Assembly: GCA_964540995.1 (NCBI GenBank)
Contig: CAZIOU010000001.1
Coordinates: forward strand, 1-64,000
Source of the DNA: JAZDLR01 sp964540995
Lineage (GTDB): Bacteria; Patescibacteriota; Patescibacteriia; UBA1558; 2-01-FULL-52-15
Direction: 5' to 3'
Length of the DNA stretch: 64,000 nucleotides
Both the position numbers and the translations under genes were made by a program. Of this stretch, positions 42,757 to 50,131 are shown in pieces (position 1 is the stretch's first letter; the number at the start of each line of letters is the position of its first letter). The notes beneath the pieces were generated by a model. That model had not been told where the DNA came from and searched no databases. It worked only from the letters and a program-made list of their open reading frames with translations.

Positions 42757-42921
42757 ATGTTACCAGTAGAAGCTATAGAAGAATTCAAGATTATCTACTC
42801 AAAAATACTTGGGGTTGCGTTGGATACCCCTGAAGCGCTGAAAAAGGCCGAAAATCTTTATAATCTGATTAAAGTCGTTTATCAAAAACCCATAGATCCC
42901 CAAAGAAAAACAGGGGTATAG
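42757..42921 (+). CDS. Small ORF of the recombinase-associated family, copy A (54 aa)
   Basis: Starts MLPVEAIEEFKIIYSKILG and continues TPEALKKAENLYNLIKVVY. The pattern EEFKxIYxK, EAL, A-x2-LY-x-L-x3-Y recurs in copy B (45725) and remnant C (46449), on both sides of the serine recombinase. Two amphipathic helices are likely. The function is unknown; conserved presence beside the recombinase suggests a role in the element. Confidence 0.65.
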   Translation: MLPVEAIEEFKIIYSKILGVALDTPEALKKAENLYNLIKVVYQKPIDPQRKTGV

Positions 42922-43133
42922 GGACTACAAAGATGATTTGCAGAAACCAAAATTGTTCAAAAAAATAGCCAAACAAAGTCAAACAAAAATCGTCGCGGAT
43001 ACGGCCCGCCCGACGTTAAATAGGCTGGACTGCACACTGGGGAGCGGACTACCTTACATCAGATAAAAACTGATGCCTAACAATTCCGCACGTCACTTTT
43101 TTTAAGCAGGTGACGGAGGGAAATAGTTAACTT

Positions 43134-43346
43134 ATGAGTATCTATGAAAAATCTAAAAGAAAATCAAGGTTTAGCGATCTTGTTAGGATTGATCCTAAGC
43201 AAAAGCTATTTCTCCGTAAGCATAAGGACTGTCGGACTATGGCGGGGTTCTTGGATAAGATCATTAACCGCTATAAACGGGACATGCGTAGCGCTACAAA
43301 AGATTACAAAAACCGACAAAACCGGAGTGTTGATTTCAAGTCTTAA
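43134..43346 (+). CDS. Small basic protein, ribbon-helix-helix-like (70 aa)
   Basis: A strongly basic protein: KSKRKSRFSDLVRIDPKQ, then FLRKHKDCRTMAGFLDKIINRYKRD. The C-terminal helix pair with RTMAGFLDKIIN looks like the helices of an RHH DNA-binding fold. GGAGG lies upstream of ATG 43134. A longer overlapping frame (43144-43560) has uneven composition and no such site, so I reject it. Likely regulator or accessory factor of the recombinase element. Confidence 0.6.
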   Translation: MSIYEKSKRKSRFSDLVRIDPKQKLFLRKHKDCRTMAGFLDKIINRYKRDMRSATKDYKNRQNRSVDFKS

Positions 43347-43399
43347 TAACCCCACTTTTAGGGCCAATTATAGAGAAAGAGACTCTGAAAAAGTGTTGG

Positions 43400-43428
43400 T
43401 TGATTTAACCACTTTTGTAGTTTATAAT
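43400..43428 (+). promoter_or_regulatory. Promoter ahead of the structured leader at 43.45 kb
   Basis: TTGATT (43400-43405), a 17-bp spacer, TATAAT (43423-43428). Confidence 0.65.
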
Positions 43429-43446
43429 GTTGATACAATTAAATAT

Positions 43447-43544
43447 CGCACGCTAATGCATTCAGAAGCCCTCATCAGGCCTTGCATTAGCGTGCGGAAC
43501 GATAGCAATATCGTTAAAACTGGTGGGGGCCTTTTAGTTCCCAC
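43447..43544 (+). ncRNA. Structured 5' leader with three strong hairpins
   Basis: A 14-bp perfect stem (43447-43460 with 43483-43496), a 7-bp stem capped by GCAA (AACGATA 43498-43504 with TATCGTT 43509-43515) and a third stem GTGGG (43523-43527) with CCCAC (43540-43544). It lies between promoter and the GGAAAGGA site of the gene at 43557. No known riboswitch class was recognised. Confidence 0.6.
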
Positions 43545-43556
43545 GGAAAGGAAAAT

Positions 43557-44063
43557 ATGAACGAACAAAATCAAGCGAAATCAGGCAAGAAGTGGTATCA
43601 AAAATGGTGGGTTATAGCCCTTCTGCTGATGTTTTTCTATGGGCTCGGTAAAATGGCTCTGGAGCTGCCAAAGACCTCTACAGAGGCGTCACAATCGGCC
43701 ACAGAGGCTCCCCAAAAAGTTGCCTATGAGGTAACAAAAGAATGGGCAATACCTAATGGCGGTAAAGGGATGGTAATAGTGCTTTCGCCGGATAAGGTTA
43801 ATCTCTCTGACATGGAACGATTGGGAGAGCAATTACGTGAGGCGGCTAAGTCCGACAGGGTTGGAAATGTGGTAATTTTTTCCGATAAGGCCACTGCTCA
43901 ACAATATGATAATTCATTGAATTTAATTGAAGAGGAAAAAGTCAATTACCTCAAGCACTTAGTTGGGGTTTATAACAAAAACGTGAATACTGGTAGTCAT
44001 GAATTTAGTATTTACTTGGATGGAATTGATGGAGCTGTAACAAAAAAGATTCAATACGAATAA
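43557..44063 (+). CDS. Hypothetical single-pass membrane protein of the recombinase element
   Basis: A 168-residue protein: basic start, membrane helix at about 17-34 (WWVIALLLMFFYGLGKMAL), a Ser/Thr/Glu-rich linker, then an outer domain (EWAIPNGGKGMVIVLSPDKVNLSDMERLGEQLRE, NVVIFSDKATAQQYD) with an alternating strand-helix pattern. GGAAAGGA precedes ATG 43557. It ends 6 bases before the recombinase, so they are probably an operon. The function is unknown. Confidence 0.7.
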   Translation: MNEQNQAKSGKKWYQKWWVIALLLMFFYGLGKMALELPKTSTEASQSATEAPQKVAYEVTKEWAIPNGGKGMVIVLSPDKVNLSDMERLGEQLREAAKSDRVGNVVIFSDKATAQQYDNSLNLIEEEKVNYLKHLVGVYNKNVNTGSHEFSIYLDGIDGAVTKKIQYE

Positions 44064-44069
44064 TGTAAA

Positions 44070-45728
44070 ATGTCATCTAAGTATTTTATCTACGCGCGCA
44101 AATCCTCCGAAGCTGAAGATCGGCAGGTTTTATCTATTGAGTCTCAAATCGATGATTTAACTGCTTTAGCAAACAAGCAGGGTTATCAGATTGCTGACAT
44201 TTTGACTGAGGCAATGTCTGCGAAAGCTCAGGGTAGGCCTATCTTCACATCTATGATAGAGAGAATTACAGCTGGTGAGGTAAGGGGTATTATTTGTTGG
44301 AAAGTTGATCGGCTGGCGCGAAATATGATAGATGGCGGTTGGGTTATGGATAGTCTTCAAAATGGTGTTATAGAGCATATAGTGACCCCTGAGCGCGAAT
44401 ATAGGCCCAAAGATAATGTACTACTAATGTCTGTCGAATTCGGAATGGCTAATCAGTTTATTCGTGATCTAAGCTCAAATGTGAAACGTGGCATACGAAA
44501 GAAAATAGAAAAAGGTCAGCTCCCTGGCGTCGCACCTTTGGGGTATATGAATCAAAAGAATCGAGAGACGGCCGAGAACCAGATTATGCCTGACCCTGAT
44601 CGTTTTCAGATGATGCGGATGCTTTTTGATGAATTCTTAAAGGGTACTCACACAATTCGTACCCTGCAGGGGTTGGCACATGATTGGGGTTTCCGTAGTC
44701 CACAGAAAAGAAAAGTCGGAGGAAACTTTATGGGATCAAGTACTGTCCACAGAATACTCACTAACCCCTTCTATTGTGGTTTTCTAAGATTTAATGGAGA
44801 CATTCATAAAGGCTCACATCAGCCCATGATTACTGTAGACGAGTTTGATCGTATTCAGTTAATACTTGGGAGAAAAGGGAAGCCTCGGCCACAAAAGCAT
44901 AAATTCCCATTTACAGGGATTATGGAGTGTGGCGAATGCGGAGGCAGTGTGACGGCAGAGATAAAGAAAAAGAGCTTAAAGTCAGGCGAAGTAAAATTCT
45001 ACACTTACTATCATTGTACAAAGCGACTTAATCCTATGTGCACTCAAGCATGTATTGAAACAGCCGAATTAGAGAAACAGATTGAGAGCTACTTAGAATC
45101 CATCACTATTCCTGAAGAGTTTAAAGACTGGGCTATTAGATGGCTCAATAAGCTTAACGATCAAGAGATCAACCACAGGTCAACAATTTATATAAACCAG
45201 CAAGATACGAGAAATAAAATTCAGAACGATGTTGATGAATTAACAAAGATGAGGTTTAGAAATCTCATCAACGATGAAGAGTATATAAAACAAAAAAACC
45301 TACTTCTTAAAGAGTTGAGAAGTATGGACGAAAGACTACGAGATACTGAAGATCGTGCGTCTAAGTGGCTGGAGCTATCTGAAAAGACTTTCGATTTAGC
45401 TTGCTATGCAAAGTCATGGTTTCAAATTGGCGATATAGAGCAACGTCGCATGATTTTGACCTCACTTGGTTCGCACCAAGTGTTATTTAACAAGAAACTT
45501 ACAATTACCTTGGATAAACCATTGTCAATCATCAGTGATACGGCTGAAGAGATACGCGCAGATTGCACTCGGTTAGAACCAGAGAAAATACTGTCAGGAC
45601 AAACAAAAAACAGAGCTTCAGACTCCATTTCTTCTCGATGGCTCCCCACACGGGACGGAGTTCGAACCTTTTCTAATTCAACCATGAAGCCTGAATCTCG
45701 TCTAGGCAGGCAGAAAAGAAAGGTATGA
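44070..45728 (+). CDS. Large serine recombinase (site-specific integrase)
   Basis: A 552-residue protein with the N-terminal resolvase domain (FIYARKSSEAEDRQ with the nucleophilic Ser, SIESQIDDL, GIICWKVDRLARN), the Recombinase domain (PLGYMNQKNRET, IRTLQGLAHDWGF, VHRILTNPFYCGF), a zinc-beta-ribbon (CGECGGSVTAE, YHCTKRLNPMC) and a coiled coil (ELTKMRFRNLINDEEYIKQKNLLLKEL). The final residues (SRWLPTRDGVRTF) are encoded by sequence resembling the reverse complement of a tRNA 3' end, so the gene runs through a probable att site. Its stop overlaps small ORF B (ATGA). Confidence 0.93.
   Translation: MSSKYFIYARKSSEAEDRQVLSIESQIDDLTALANKQGYQIADILTEAMSAKAQGRPIFTSMIERITAGEVRGIICWKVDRLARNMIDGGWVMDSLQNGVIEHIVTPEREYRPKDNVLLMSVEFGMANQFIRDLSSNVKRGIRKKIEKGQLPGVAPLGYMNQKNRETAENQIMPDPDRFQMMRMLFDEFLKGTHTIRTLQGLAHDWGFRSPQKRKVGGNFMGSSTVHRILTNPFYCGFLRFNGDIHKGSHQPMITVDEFDRIQLILGRKGKPRPQKHKFPFTGIMECGECGGSVTAEIKKKSLKSGEVKFYTYYHCTKRLNPMCTQACIETAELEKQIESYLESITIPEEFKDWAIRWLNKLNDQEINHRSTIYINQQDTRNKIQNDVDELTKMRFRNLINDEEYIKQKNLLLKELRSMDERLRDTEDRASKWLELSEKTFDLACYAKSWFQIGDIEQRRMILTSLGSHQVLFNKKLTITLDKPLSIISDTAEEIRADCTRLEPEKILSGQTKNRASDSISSRWLPTRDGVRTFSNSTMKPESRLGRQKRKV
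45641..45670. other. tRNA-3'-end-like candidate att site inside the recombinase 3' end
   Basis: TGGCTCCCCA ... GAGTTCGAACC on plus reads on minus as GGTTCGAACTC ... TGGGGAGCCA, i.e. T-loop and acceptor/CCA of a tRNA-Asn-like gene. A similar string, TGGCTCACCA ... ATTCGAACC, is at 47703-47728. The spacing here is 5 nt too long for a true tRNA. Confidence 0.5.
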
Positions 45729-45898
45729 ATCTGTCAAAGGAGGACCTTGACGAACTCAAGGAAATTTATTTTAAGGAGACTAGAAAGAGGCTTACGGATG
45801 ACGAAGCTCTAGCTATGGCACGTCAGCTGTTTCGAGTCTATAGGGTTTTATATAGTAGAAAGCCAAACCAGCCAGCTGACCCCATTCTAGACAAATAA
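45725..45898 (+). CDS. Small ORF of the recombinase-associated family, copy B (57 aa)
   Basis: MNLSKEDLDELKEIYFKE, then LTDDEALAMARQLFRVYRVLY. It shares with copy A the pattern (D/E)-E-(F/L)-K-x-IY-x-K, EAL, A-x2-L(F/Y). The ATG overlaps the recombinase stop (ATGA), so the two are translationally coupled. An AAAGGAGG site just inside the ORF does not explain this start. Unknown function. Confidence 0.65.
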   Translation: MNLSKEDLDELKEIYFKETRKRLTDDEALAMARQLFRVYRVLYSRKPNQPADPILDK

Positions 45899-45986
45899 CC
45901 CAATCTCTGGTATTGCTACTTTGTTGTTAATTCTCTCCAGCCTTCTGCCTACGCATGGTGCGCAGTCAGCATTTCTGGAGGGAATT

Positions 45987-46385
45987 GTGAAACGCTTTGC
46001 TCTTCTGTCCTTTAGCTTACTCTGCCTAGCTTTCACGGCTCTGGTCGGATTCCACATCGGACAAGGAACTGCCACGGCCCAGAGCGGACTGATGTCGACC
46101 TCGGCAGTCGTGACCGTCGGCTTTCAAAAAGCTCTCCTGGTCAATGGCGAAATCTGGAAACTCGAAATCGGCGCAGGCTGGTTAAATACCGGCCAGTCTT
46201 CACCAGTCCCGGTCACAGACGTTGTCTTTCTCTTCGAAACAGATGGCTCCGACCCGGCCATTATCGATCGAAGTGGAAACGGATGGGGTTATCGCAATAA
46301 TCACTGGACAAACTACGGACCGCCACCCGTTGCTGTGACAACACAGCCGACCACCTGGAGCGCCATCAAGGCGCAGCACAGGTAA
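45987..46385 (+). CDS. Hypothetical secreted protein, cassette-type gene
   Basis: A 132-residue protein with a clear signal peptide (VKRFALLSFSLLCLAFTAL, cleavage near ATAQS). The mature part contains VGFQKALLVNGEIWKLEIGAGW and DRSGNGWGYRNNHWTNYGPPP; Trp/Gly-rich strands suggest a small beta fold. GTG 45987 has GGAGGGA 5 bases upstream, so the frame opening at 45921 is not the start. A 13-bp perfect palindrome follows. GC-richer than the recombinase genes. No family recognised. Confidence 0.65.
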   Translation: MKRFALLSFSLLCLAFTALVGFHIGQGTATAQSGLMSTSAVVTVGFQKALLVNGEIWKLEIGAGWLNTGQSSPVPVTDVVFLFETDGSDPAIIDRSGNGWGYRNNHWTNYGPPPVAVTTQPTTWSAIKAQHR

Positions 46386-46392
46386 AACCAAG

Positions 46393-46421
46393 CGGCCAGC
46401 TTCGCGATGCGAAGCTGGCCG
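46393..46421. terminator. Perfect 13-bp hairpin
   Basis: CGGCCAGCTTCGC, loop GAT, GCGAAGCTGGCCG. T-poor on the right, so termination may be weak; position directly after the secreted-protein gene supports the call. Confidence 0.7.
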
Positions 46422-46448
46422 TTGAACATTTTAAATACAGTTAGGTAG

Positions 46449-46586
46449 GATGCTCTTGAAGAGCTTAAGAAGATTCATCTCGAGGAAACCGTGAAGATAC
46501 TGGCTGAGAATCAGGCGCTGACTATTGCAAGGAATTTGTTTGCTCTGGTTAAAGCTCTTGGCTCTAGGCGCGACCCTGACGCCTAG
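46449..46586 (+). pseudogene. Truncated member C of the recombinase-associated small-ORF family
   Basis: Without an ATG, the frame reads DALEELKKIHLEETVKIL, then AENQALTIARNLFALVKAL to a stop. It matches copies A and B over EELKxI(Y/H), (E/Q)AL and ARxLF. A TAG directly precedes it, so the start is lost or a GTG inside is used. It overlaps the 3' end of the convergent DUF4238 gene by 23 bases. Confidence 0.55.
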
Positions 46587-47559
46587 CGTCAGACCATGGC
46601 TTCTCATATTTCTCGTAATACTCTCTTTCAAGTAATCCGGGGTGGAGACTTCCATCAAGCATTTTCTGCATAACTTCTCTGTTACTACCATAAGCAAACT
46701 CAATAGCATGGGACGCAATCAGAATGTTGAACAACCTCACGACCTTATCTTGCGCGGAAAATAGTGCCTCTCTCTTGATCTTCGTTGAACCCATCGGATA
46801 TGTCAATTGAATTAGAATCTCTGGCGTGAGTGCGAAGTATTTATTTCTATCTAAAAAAGTTGGACCATAAAAAGTCTTTGGTGGCAGCCACCACTCCACG
46901 ATTGGAGAGTCAGAAGTGATGAATTGCTCATTGCCCTTAGCAATATATATTTTCCATTTCATTCCATAGAACATATTCGCGAAGCCCGGACCACCAAACC
47001 CTAAGTGTGTGGTCATAAATTTGAGATGTTGCGCGTTACTGACACGCAAATCCCAGTTATCACTTCTCATAAACTCTAAGAGGTCATCTTTTTCCTTCTC
47101 TGTCATGACTTTCCCGGTATCCTTCAGATATTTGTTAATGGTCTCACGATCAAACCAGTTAATCATAACTTTCGCTGCCTGCTTTTCATAAGATTGGATT
47201 TGCTCTCTCATGGCTGGTGAACGTAGCCACATCAAACTCATAAAGACTGAAAGAATGTATTTGTCCGTGTCGTCTAAATATTGATAGTCAACAATCTTCT
47301 TAATGATTACTGGAAGTTCCTTGGCGATCGCATCCTCAAATTGATTTAGCCAGGATTCAACTTGCTGTGACACCTCATCTGGCTCACCTGTTCTTCCGGC
47401 ATAATAGTAGTGTTTATAACCAATGCCTGACGTCGGTTTCGGATTGCTTAGACGTTTATTCTTTAGGTCTAGCGGATGCAGCTTACCATCTTCATCAGTA
47501 AACCTTCTCAGATAGAACTGAGGCACATAATGTTGTTTTTTTGTTTCCGTGTCCGCCAT
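46564..47559 (-). CDS. DUF4238 domain protein
   Basis: A 331-residue protein beginning TKKQHYVPQFYLRRFTD, the DUF4238 signature (HYVPxFYLxxF), followed by the body conserved in the family (FMSLMWLRSPAMREQIQSYE, FITSDSPIVEWW, YFALTPEILIQLTYP). DUF4238 proteins are usually found singly in accessory regions and have no settled function; a defence role has been suspected from context only. Its position between a recombinase and tRNA-like DNA fits cargo of a mobile element. Confidence 0.88.
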   Translation of the reverse strand: MADTETKKQHYVPQFYLRRFTDEDGKLHPLDLKNKRLSNPKPTSGIGYKHYYYAGRTGEPDEVSQQVESWLNQFEDAIAKELPVIIKKIVDYQYLDDTDKYILSVFMSLMWLRSPAMREQIQSYEKQAAKVMINWFDRETINKYLKDTGKVMTEKEKDDLLEFMRSDNWDLRVSNAQHLKFMTTHLGFGGPGFANMFYGMKWKIYIAKGNEQFITSDSPIVEWWLPPKTFYGPTFLDRNKYFALTPEILIQLTYPMGSTKIKREALFSAQDKVVRLFNILIASHAIEFAYGSNREVMQKMLDGSLHPGLLEREYYEKYEKPWSDARRQGRA

Positions 47560-47702
47560 AGAGTCGTAATAGCAAGTTATTACGGCAGGGTCAACCTAAT
47601 AGGTTGAGATCTCTATCGCCCTTTTTTGGTTATCCACACCTCCCCGTACACATTCTACTTTAACCCATCTAGACGGACATAAAAAAACAGCCTTTTCAGA
47701 CT

Positions 47703-47735
47703 TGGCTCACCATTAGGGATTCGAACCCCTAATTA
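47703..47735 (-). pseudogene. tRNA-Asn-like 3' fragment (T-arm, acceptor strand, CCA)
   Basis: On the minus strand the fragment ends GGTTCGAAT-CCCTA-ATGGTGA-G-CCA, with the exact spacing of T-loop, 7-nt acceptor strand, discriminator G and CCA seen in tRNA-Asn. The 5' two thirds are missing; low-complexity words (TAATACGTAAAGCG) stand there instead. This is the usual scar or att site of an element integrated at a tRNA 3' end. Confidence 0.55.
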
Positions 47736-47789
47736 TGAATTGCGTATTCCCAATTACGCCTTACGCTTTACGTATTACGATCTATAAAC

Positions 47790-47864
47790 TGGTGACCCTA
47801 CCGGGAATCGAACCCGGATTGCAAGGTTGAGAACCTTGTGTCCTAACCGTTAGACGATAAGGCC
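47790..47864 (-). tRNA. tRNA-Glu (anticodon CTC)
   Basis: On the minus strand: acceptor GGCCTTA pairs with TAGGGTC (two G-T pairs), D-arm region CGTCTAACGGTTAGGAC, anticodon stem CAAGG/CCTTG with loop TTCTCAA giving anticodon CTC (GAG codons), T-arm CCGGG-TTCGATT-CCCGG, discriminator A and an encoded CCA. Without CCA it is 47793-47864 (72 nt). Confidence 0.95.
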
Positions 47865-47872
47865 GTATTTGC

Positions 47873-48008
47873 GGTGCTTGGTACTAGCTGCTTGGTGCTC
47901 GGAAATCGTTACCGGATCGTGAATACCGAATTCCTCTCTTCCCAGTCCCGAGTAACGAGTACCTAGTACCTAGTACCTAGTACCGAACTAACTAATAACA
48001 AATAACAC
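47873..48008. repeat. Modular palindromic repeat (type R2), copy g, joined to R1 words
   Basis: Left arm GGTGCTTGGTACTAG and TTGGTGCTCGGAAATCG, centre TTACCGGATCG, pyrimidine tract TTCCTCTCTTCCC, right arm CCGAGTAACGAG and three tandem TACCTAG words, then AACTAACTAATAACAAATAAC (type R1). Two repeat types are fused here. Confidence 0.8.
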
Positions 48009-48040
48009 TTTCTTCAATTCTTTTCAAGTCCCAAATAAAA

Positions 48041-48063
48041 CCCGCCTAAGTTGTTTAGGCGGG
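48041..48063 (-). terminator. Terminator of the 48.1-kb gene
   Basis: CCCGCCTAA, loop, TTAGGCGGG; the minus strand continues with TTTTATTT. Confidence 0.85.
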
Positions 48064-48078
48064 GATAGGTTCGGCTCG

Positions 48079-48411
48079 TCAGCTGAAGCCTTTCTTGGCT
48101 GGTATCAGCCACAGCGGTTGACGCAGGATGACCGACAGTGAGTCACCGAAATAGAAGTAGGGATCGCTCGTCAGACCGATAGTACGACCATACTGACGCA
48201 GTGCCTTTGCTTCTGTCGGCCCATGCGCCATTTCGATCTGATAAATGACGGCCTGGAAGGCGATAATGGCCTGCTTGCGCTGGACTCGGAGGCTGTCAAC
48301 TTGTGTTTGCAGTGACTGCACACGATGCCGATACTGTTCGGTCTGCGCAACGGCTGCGAGGCCAGTGAGACCGAGGACGTACCCGATGATTATAACCATG
48401 TTGCGACGCAC
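48079..48411 (-). CDS. Hypothetical small membrane/coiled-coil protein, cassette-type gene
   Basis: A 110-residue protein starting at GTG 48411 (VRRNMVIIIGYVLGLTGLAAVA), chosen because AAGGAG lies 7 bases upstream. One membrane helix or uncleaved signal, then a coiled coil (YRHRVQSLQTQVDSLRVQRK) and a helical end (PTEAKALRQYGRTIG). A TTGACA promoter-like hexamer is about 75 bases upstream. Terminator follows. Family unknown; general layout is like phage or mobile-element spanin- or FtsL-like proteins, without sequence support. Confidence 0.62.
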   Translation of the reverse strand: MRRNMVIIIGYVLGLTGLAAVAQTEQYRHRVQSLQTQVDSLRVQRKQAIIAFQAVIYQIEMAHGPTEAKALRQYGRTIGLTSDPYFYFGDSLSVILRQPLWLIPAKKGFS

Positions 48412-48502
48412 GGCTTGGCTCCTTCGGATAGGTAGAGTAGTAAGGAACGATACACTGAAATCGTAGTCCAACAGGCTACTTTGTCAATGCTGGATTAAAA
48501 AA

Positions 48503-48528
48503 AAGGGACTCGATTACTCAAGTCCCTT
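48503..48528 (-). terminator. Terminator of the Cys-rich protein gene
   Basis: On minus: AAGGGACTTGA, loop, TCGAGTCCCTT, then eight T. Confidence 0.88.
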
Positions 48529-48538
48529 GCGTCATAGG

Positions 48539-48763
48539 CTAGCCTCCTGGATCGTTGCAGTTGCAGGGTCCGGATGGAAATCGGCGTTGATTACATGTGG
48601 AGCAGATAGCGTAACTACAGCGGCCGTTCGGCAAACTTCTCCAAGCAGAGAAATAATATTCTGCACCGCAGGAGCTACAAACAAAAGTTGATTCCCAGTC
48701 GTTGGTATTTGTCTGTCGATCTGCTTCACATTTGGTTACATATCCGGTGCATTGATAGCTCAT
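48539..48763 (-). CDS. Small Cys-rich zinc-binding protein (74 aa)
   Basis: Nine Cys in a 74-residue protein: CTGYVTKC at the start, VCSSCGAEY, CSYAICSTCNQ and PCNCND. At least two CxxC pairs make a zinc ribbon likely. ATG 48763 has AAGGAG 7 bases upstream. It lies downstream of the acidic-protein gene with a hairpin in between and has its own terminator. Small, GC-rich and unrelated to neighbours, it belongs to the cassette-type set. Confidence 0.65.
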   Translation of the reverse strand: MSYQCTGYVTKCEADRQTNTNDWESTFVCSSCGAEYYFSAWRSLPNGRCSYAICSTCNQRRFPSGPCNCNDPGG

Positions 48764-48787
48764 ATGACACTCCTTGGAGCAAAGAAA

Positions 48788-48811
48788 GCGGGACAGCTGT
48801 CGCTGTCCCGC
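48788..48811 (-). terminator. 10-bp hairpin between acidic-protein and Cys-rich genes
   Basis: GCGGGACAGC and GCTGTCCCGC around TGTC; on minus followed by TTTCTTTG. A moderate terminator for the gene at 48845-49207. Confidence 0.75.
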
Positions 48812-48844
48812 CCAAGTGTACTACTCCAACTAGTTTGTCGGAGA

Positions 48845-49207
48845 TTACAGGTCATCATCGAGGTCGAGCTCGAAGACATCGTCTCGCAGTTTTCGTTTTG
48901 AACCAGGGATTTGATTCAGATCGTCATCAAGATCGAAACGTGTCTTTGTTGCTCCGAATGCTTGAGGATGGCTGTCACTAGAGTGCCGATGAAGTCGATC
49001 AAATCGATCCTCGAAACGATCGCCATCGACGTCGAAAGTGACTCGTTCAACAATGGGCAGATCGAGAGGTTCTGGGTCGATGGGCTCGATTGGTTTCACC
49101 AAGTCATCCTTGAATTTCCGGCTGCGCTGACCGTAGGGGTCGGTTGCATCAACTGGATTCAGTTCGTGGGTGACGTGTGGTCTCATGTCTCTCATCGGGA
49201 AGGGCAT
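48845..49207 (-). CDS. Hypothetical highly charged acidic protein
   Basis: A 120-residue protein dominated by Asp, Arg and Pro (PIEPIDPEPLDLP, DVDGDRFEDRFDRLH, VFELDLDDDL at the end), probably largely disordered. Low-complexity acidic tails often mimic nucleic acid. I prefer it to a plus-strand frame of similar length because promoter (minus TTGACG-17-CATAAT near 49.28 kb) and terminator fit the minus strand. The start may be ATG 49207 or a later Met (MRDM). No family recognised. Confidence 0.5.
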   Translation of the reverse strand: MPFPMRDMRPHVTHELNPVDATDPYGQRSRKFKDDLVKPIEPIDPEPLDLPIVERVTFDVDGDRFEDRFDRLHRHSSDSHPQAFGATKTRFDLDDDLNQIPGSKRKLRDDVFELDLDDDL

Positions 49208-49439
49208 GGTGAACTCGCTTTGCTGATATTGACCGGTATCATCTACTCAGACATTTGCCGAGTAGAAAAATTGTTAAAAGATCTAATAATTATATTATGG
49301 TATATATGCTTTAATCCGTCAATGTTATTGTCAAGAGCTATTTTACTAGCAAAAATCACTAGTTTTGACCGATGAATTTGGTGGTGCAAATAGACTGTAA
49401 ATTGATTTTTGCCAGCGTACTTGATAATATCAAATAACT

Positions 49440-50129
49440 ATGTCTGAAATTATTAGCGTACCTCGACACATCGGCATCATCCCCGACGGTAATCGTCGCT
49501 GGGCCAAGGCCAAGGGCTTACCAAGCCTCAAAGGCCACGAGGCTGGCTTCAAAGTATTGCCATCAGTGGCTGAAGCGGCCTTTGATGCTGGAGTGGAGGT
49601 GTTCTCAGCTTGGGGCTTCTCGACTGAGAATTGGAATCGTACTGCTGAAGAAGTGTCCTATCTGATGGATCTTTTTATTCATTACTTAGGTCAAGAAGCC
49701 AACGAATTGCATCAGAAAAATATCAAATTATTAGTGAGCGGTTCACGAGCAGAGTTGAGCGACAAGCTGGTGCAGGCTATCGAGCAGGCAGAGCAACTGA
49801 CAGGTAATAATAGTAGAGGAGTGATCAACGTTTGTCTGAATTATGGTGGTCGACAGGAATTGGTAGATGCGGTCAATGGATTAATCAAAGAAGGCAAGAC
49901 GGCAGTTACGGCCGACGATCTTACACGCCATTTGTATCATCAATTACCTGACTTAGACCTGATTATCCGCACAGCAGGGGAGCGGCGGTTGTCTGGCTTC
50001 ATGCCGTGGCAGGGAATCTACAGTGAACTGTATTTTAGCGACAAGCTATGGCCAGATTTCTCACCTGATGACTTGCACGCGGCGCTGCAAGATTTCGCCA
50101 ATCGTAAACGCACCTTTGGTGGAAATTGA
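49440..50129 (+). CDS. uppS: Isoprenyl transferase (undecaprenyl diphosphate synthase)
   Basis: A 229-residue cis-prenyltransferase condensing isopentenyl diphosphate units to the C55 carrier. HIGIIPDGNRRWAKAKG holds the catalytic Asp, then GHEAGFKVL, FSAWGFSTENWNRTAEEV, NYGGRQELVDAV and DLIIRTAGERRLSGFMPWQGIYSELYF, all family signatures. Slightly shorter than the usual 240-250. Works with uppP (18907) and the lipid-linked steps of murein synthesis. Confidence 0.96.
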   Translation: MSEIISVPRHIGIIPDGNRRWAKAKGLPSLKGHEAGFKVLPSVAEAAFDAGVEVFSAWGFSTENWNRTAEEVSYLMDLFIHYLGQEANELHQKNIKLLVSGSRAELSDKLVQAIEQAEQLTGNNSRGVINVCLNYGGRQELVDAVNGLIKEGKTAVTADDLTRHLYHQLPDLDLIIRTAGERRLSGFMPWQGIYSELYFSDKLWPDFSPDDLHAALQDFANRKRTFGGN

Positions 50130-50131
50130 AT

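Noticed and set aside
43144..43560. 138-codon ORF overlapping the small basic protein at 43134
   Set aside because: It crosses the promoter and the three-hairpin leader, has no SD, and its composition changes halfway; the shorter frame with GGAGG is better.
47736..47789. Possible complete second tRNA between the Asn-like fragment and tRNA-Glu
   Set aside because: The space has TAATACG and GCGTAAGG words but no D-arm or anticodon arm; the pairing of TCACCA from tRNA-Glu with TGGTGA looks accidental.
48911..49375. 154-codon plus-strand ORF
   Set aside because: It is antisense to the acidic-protein gene; promoter and terminator signals fit the minus strand. The call between strands remains only moderately certain.
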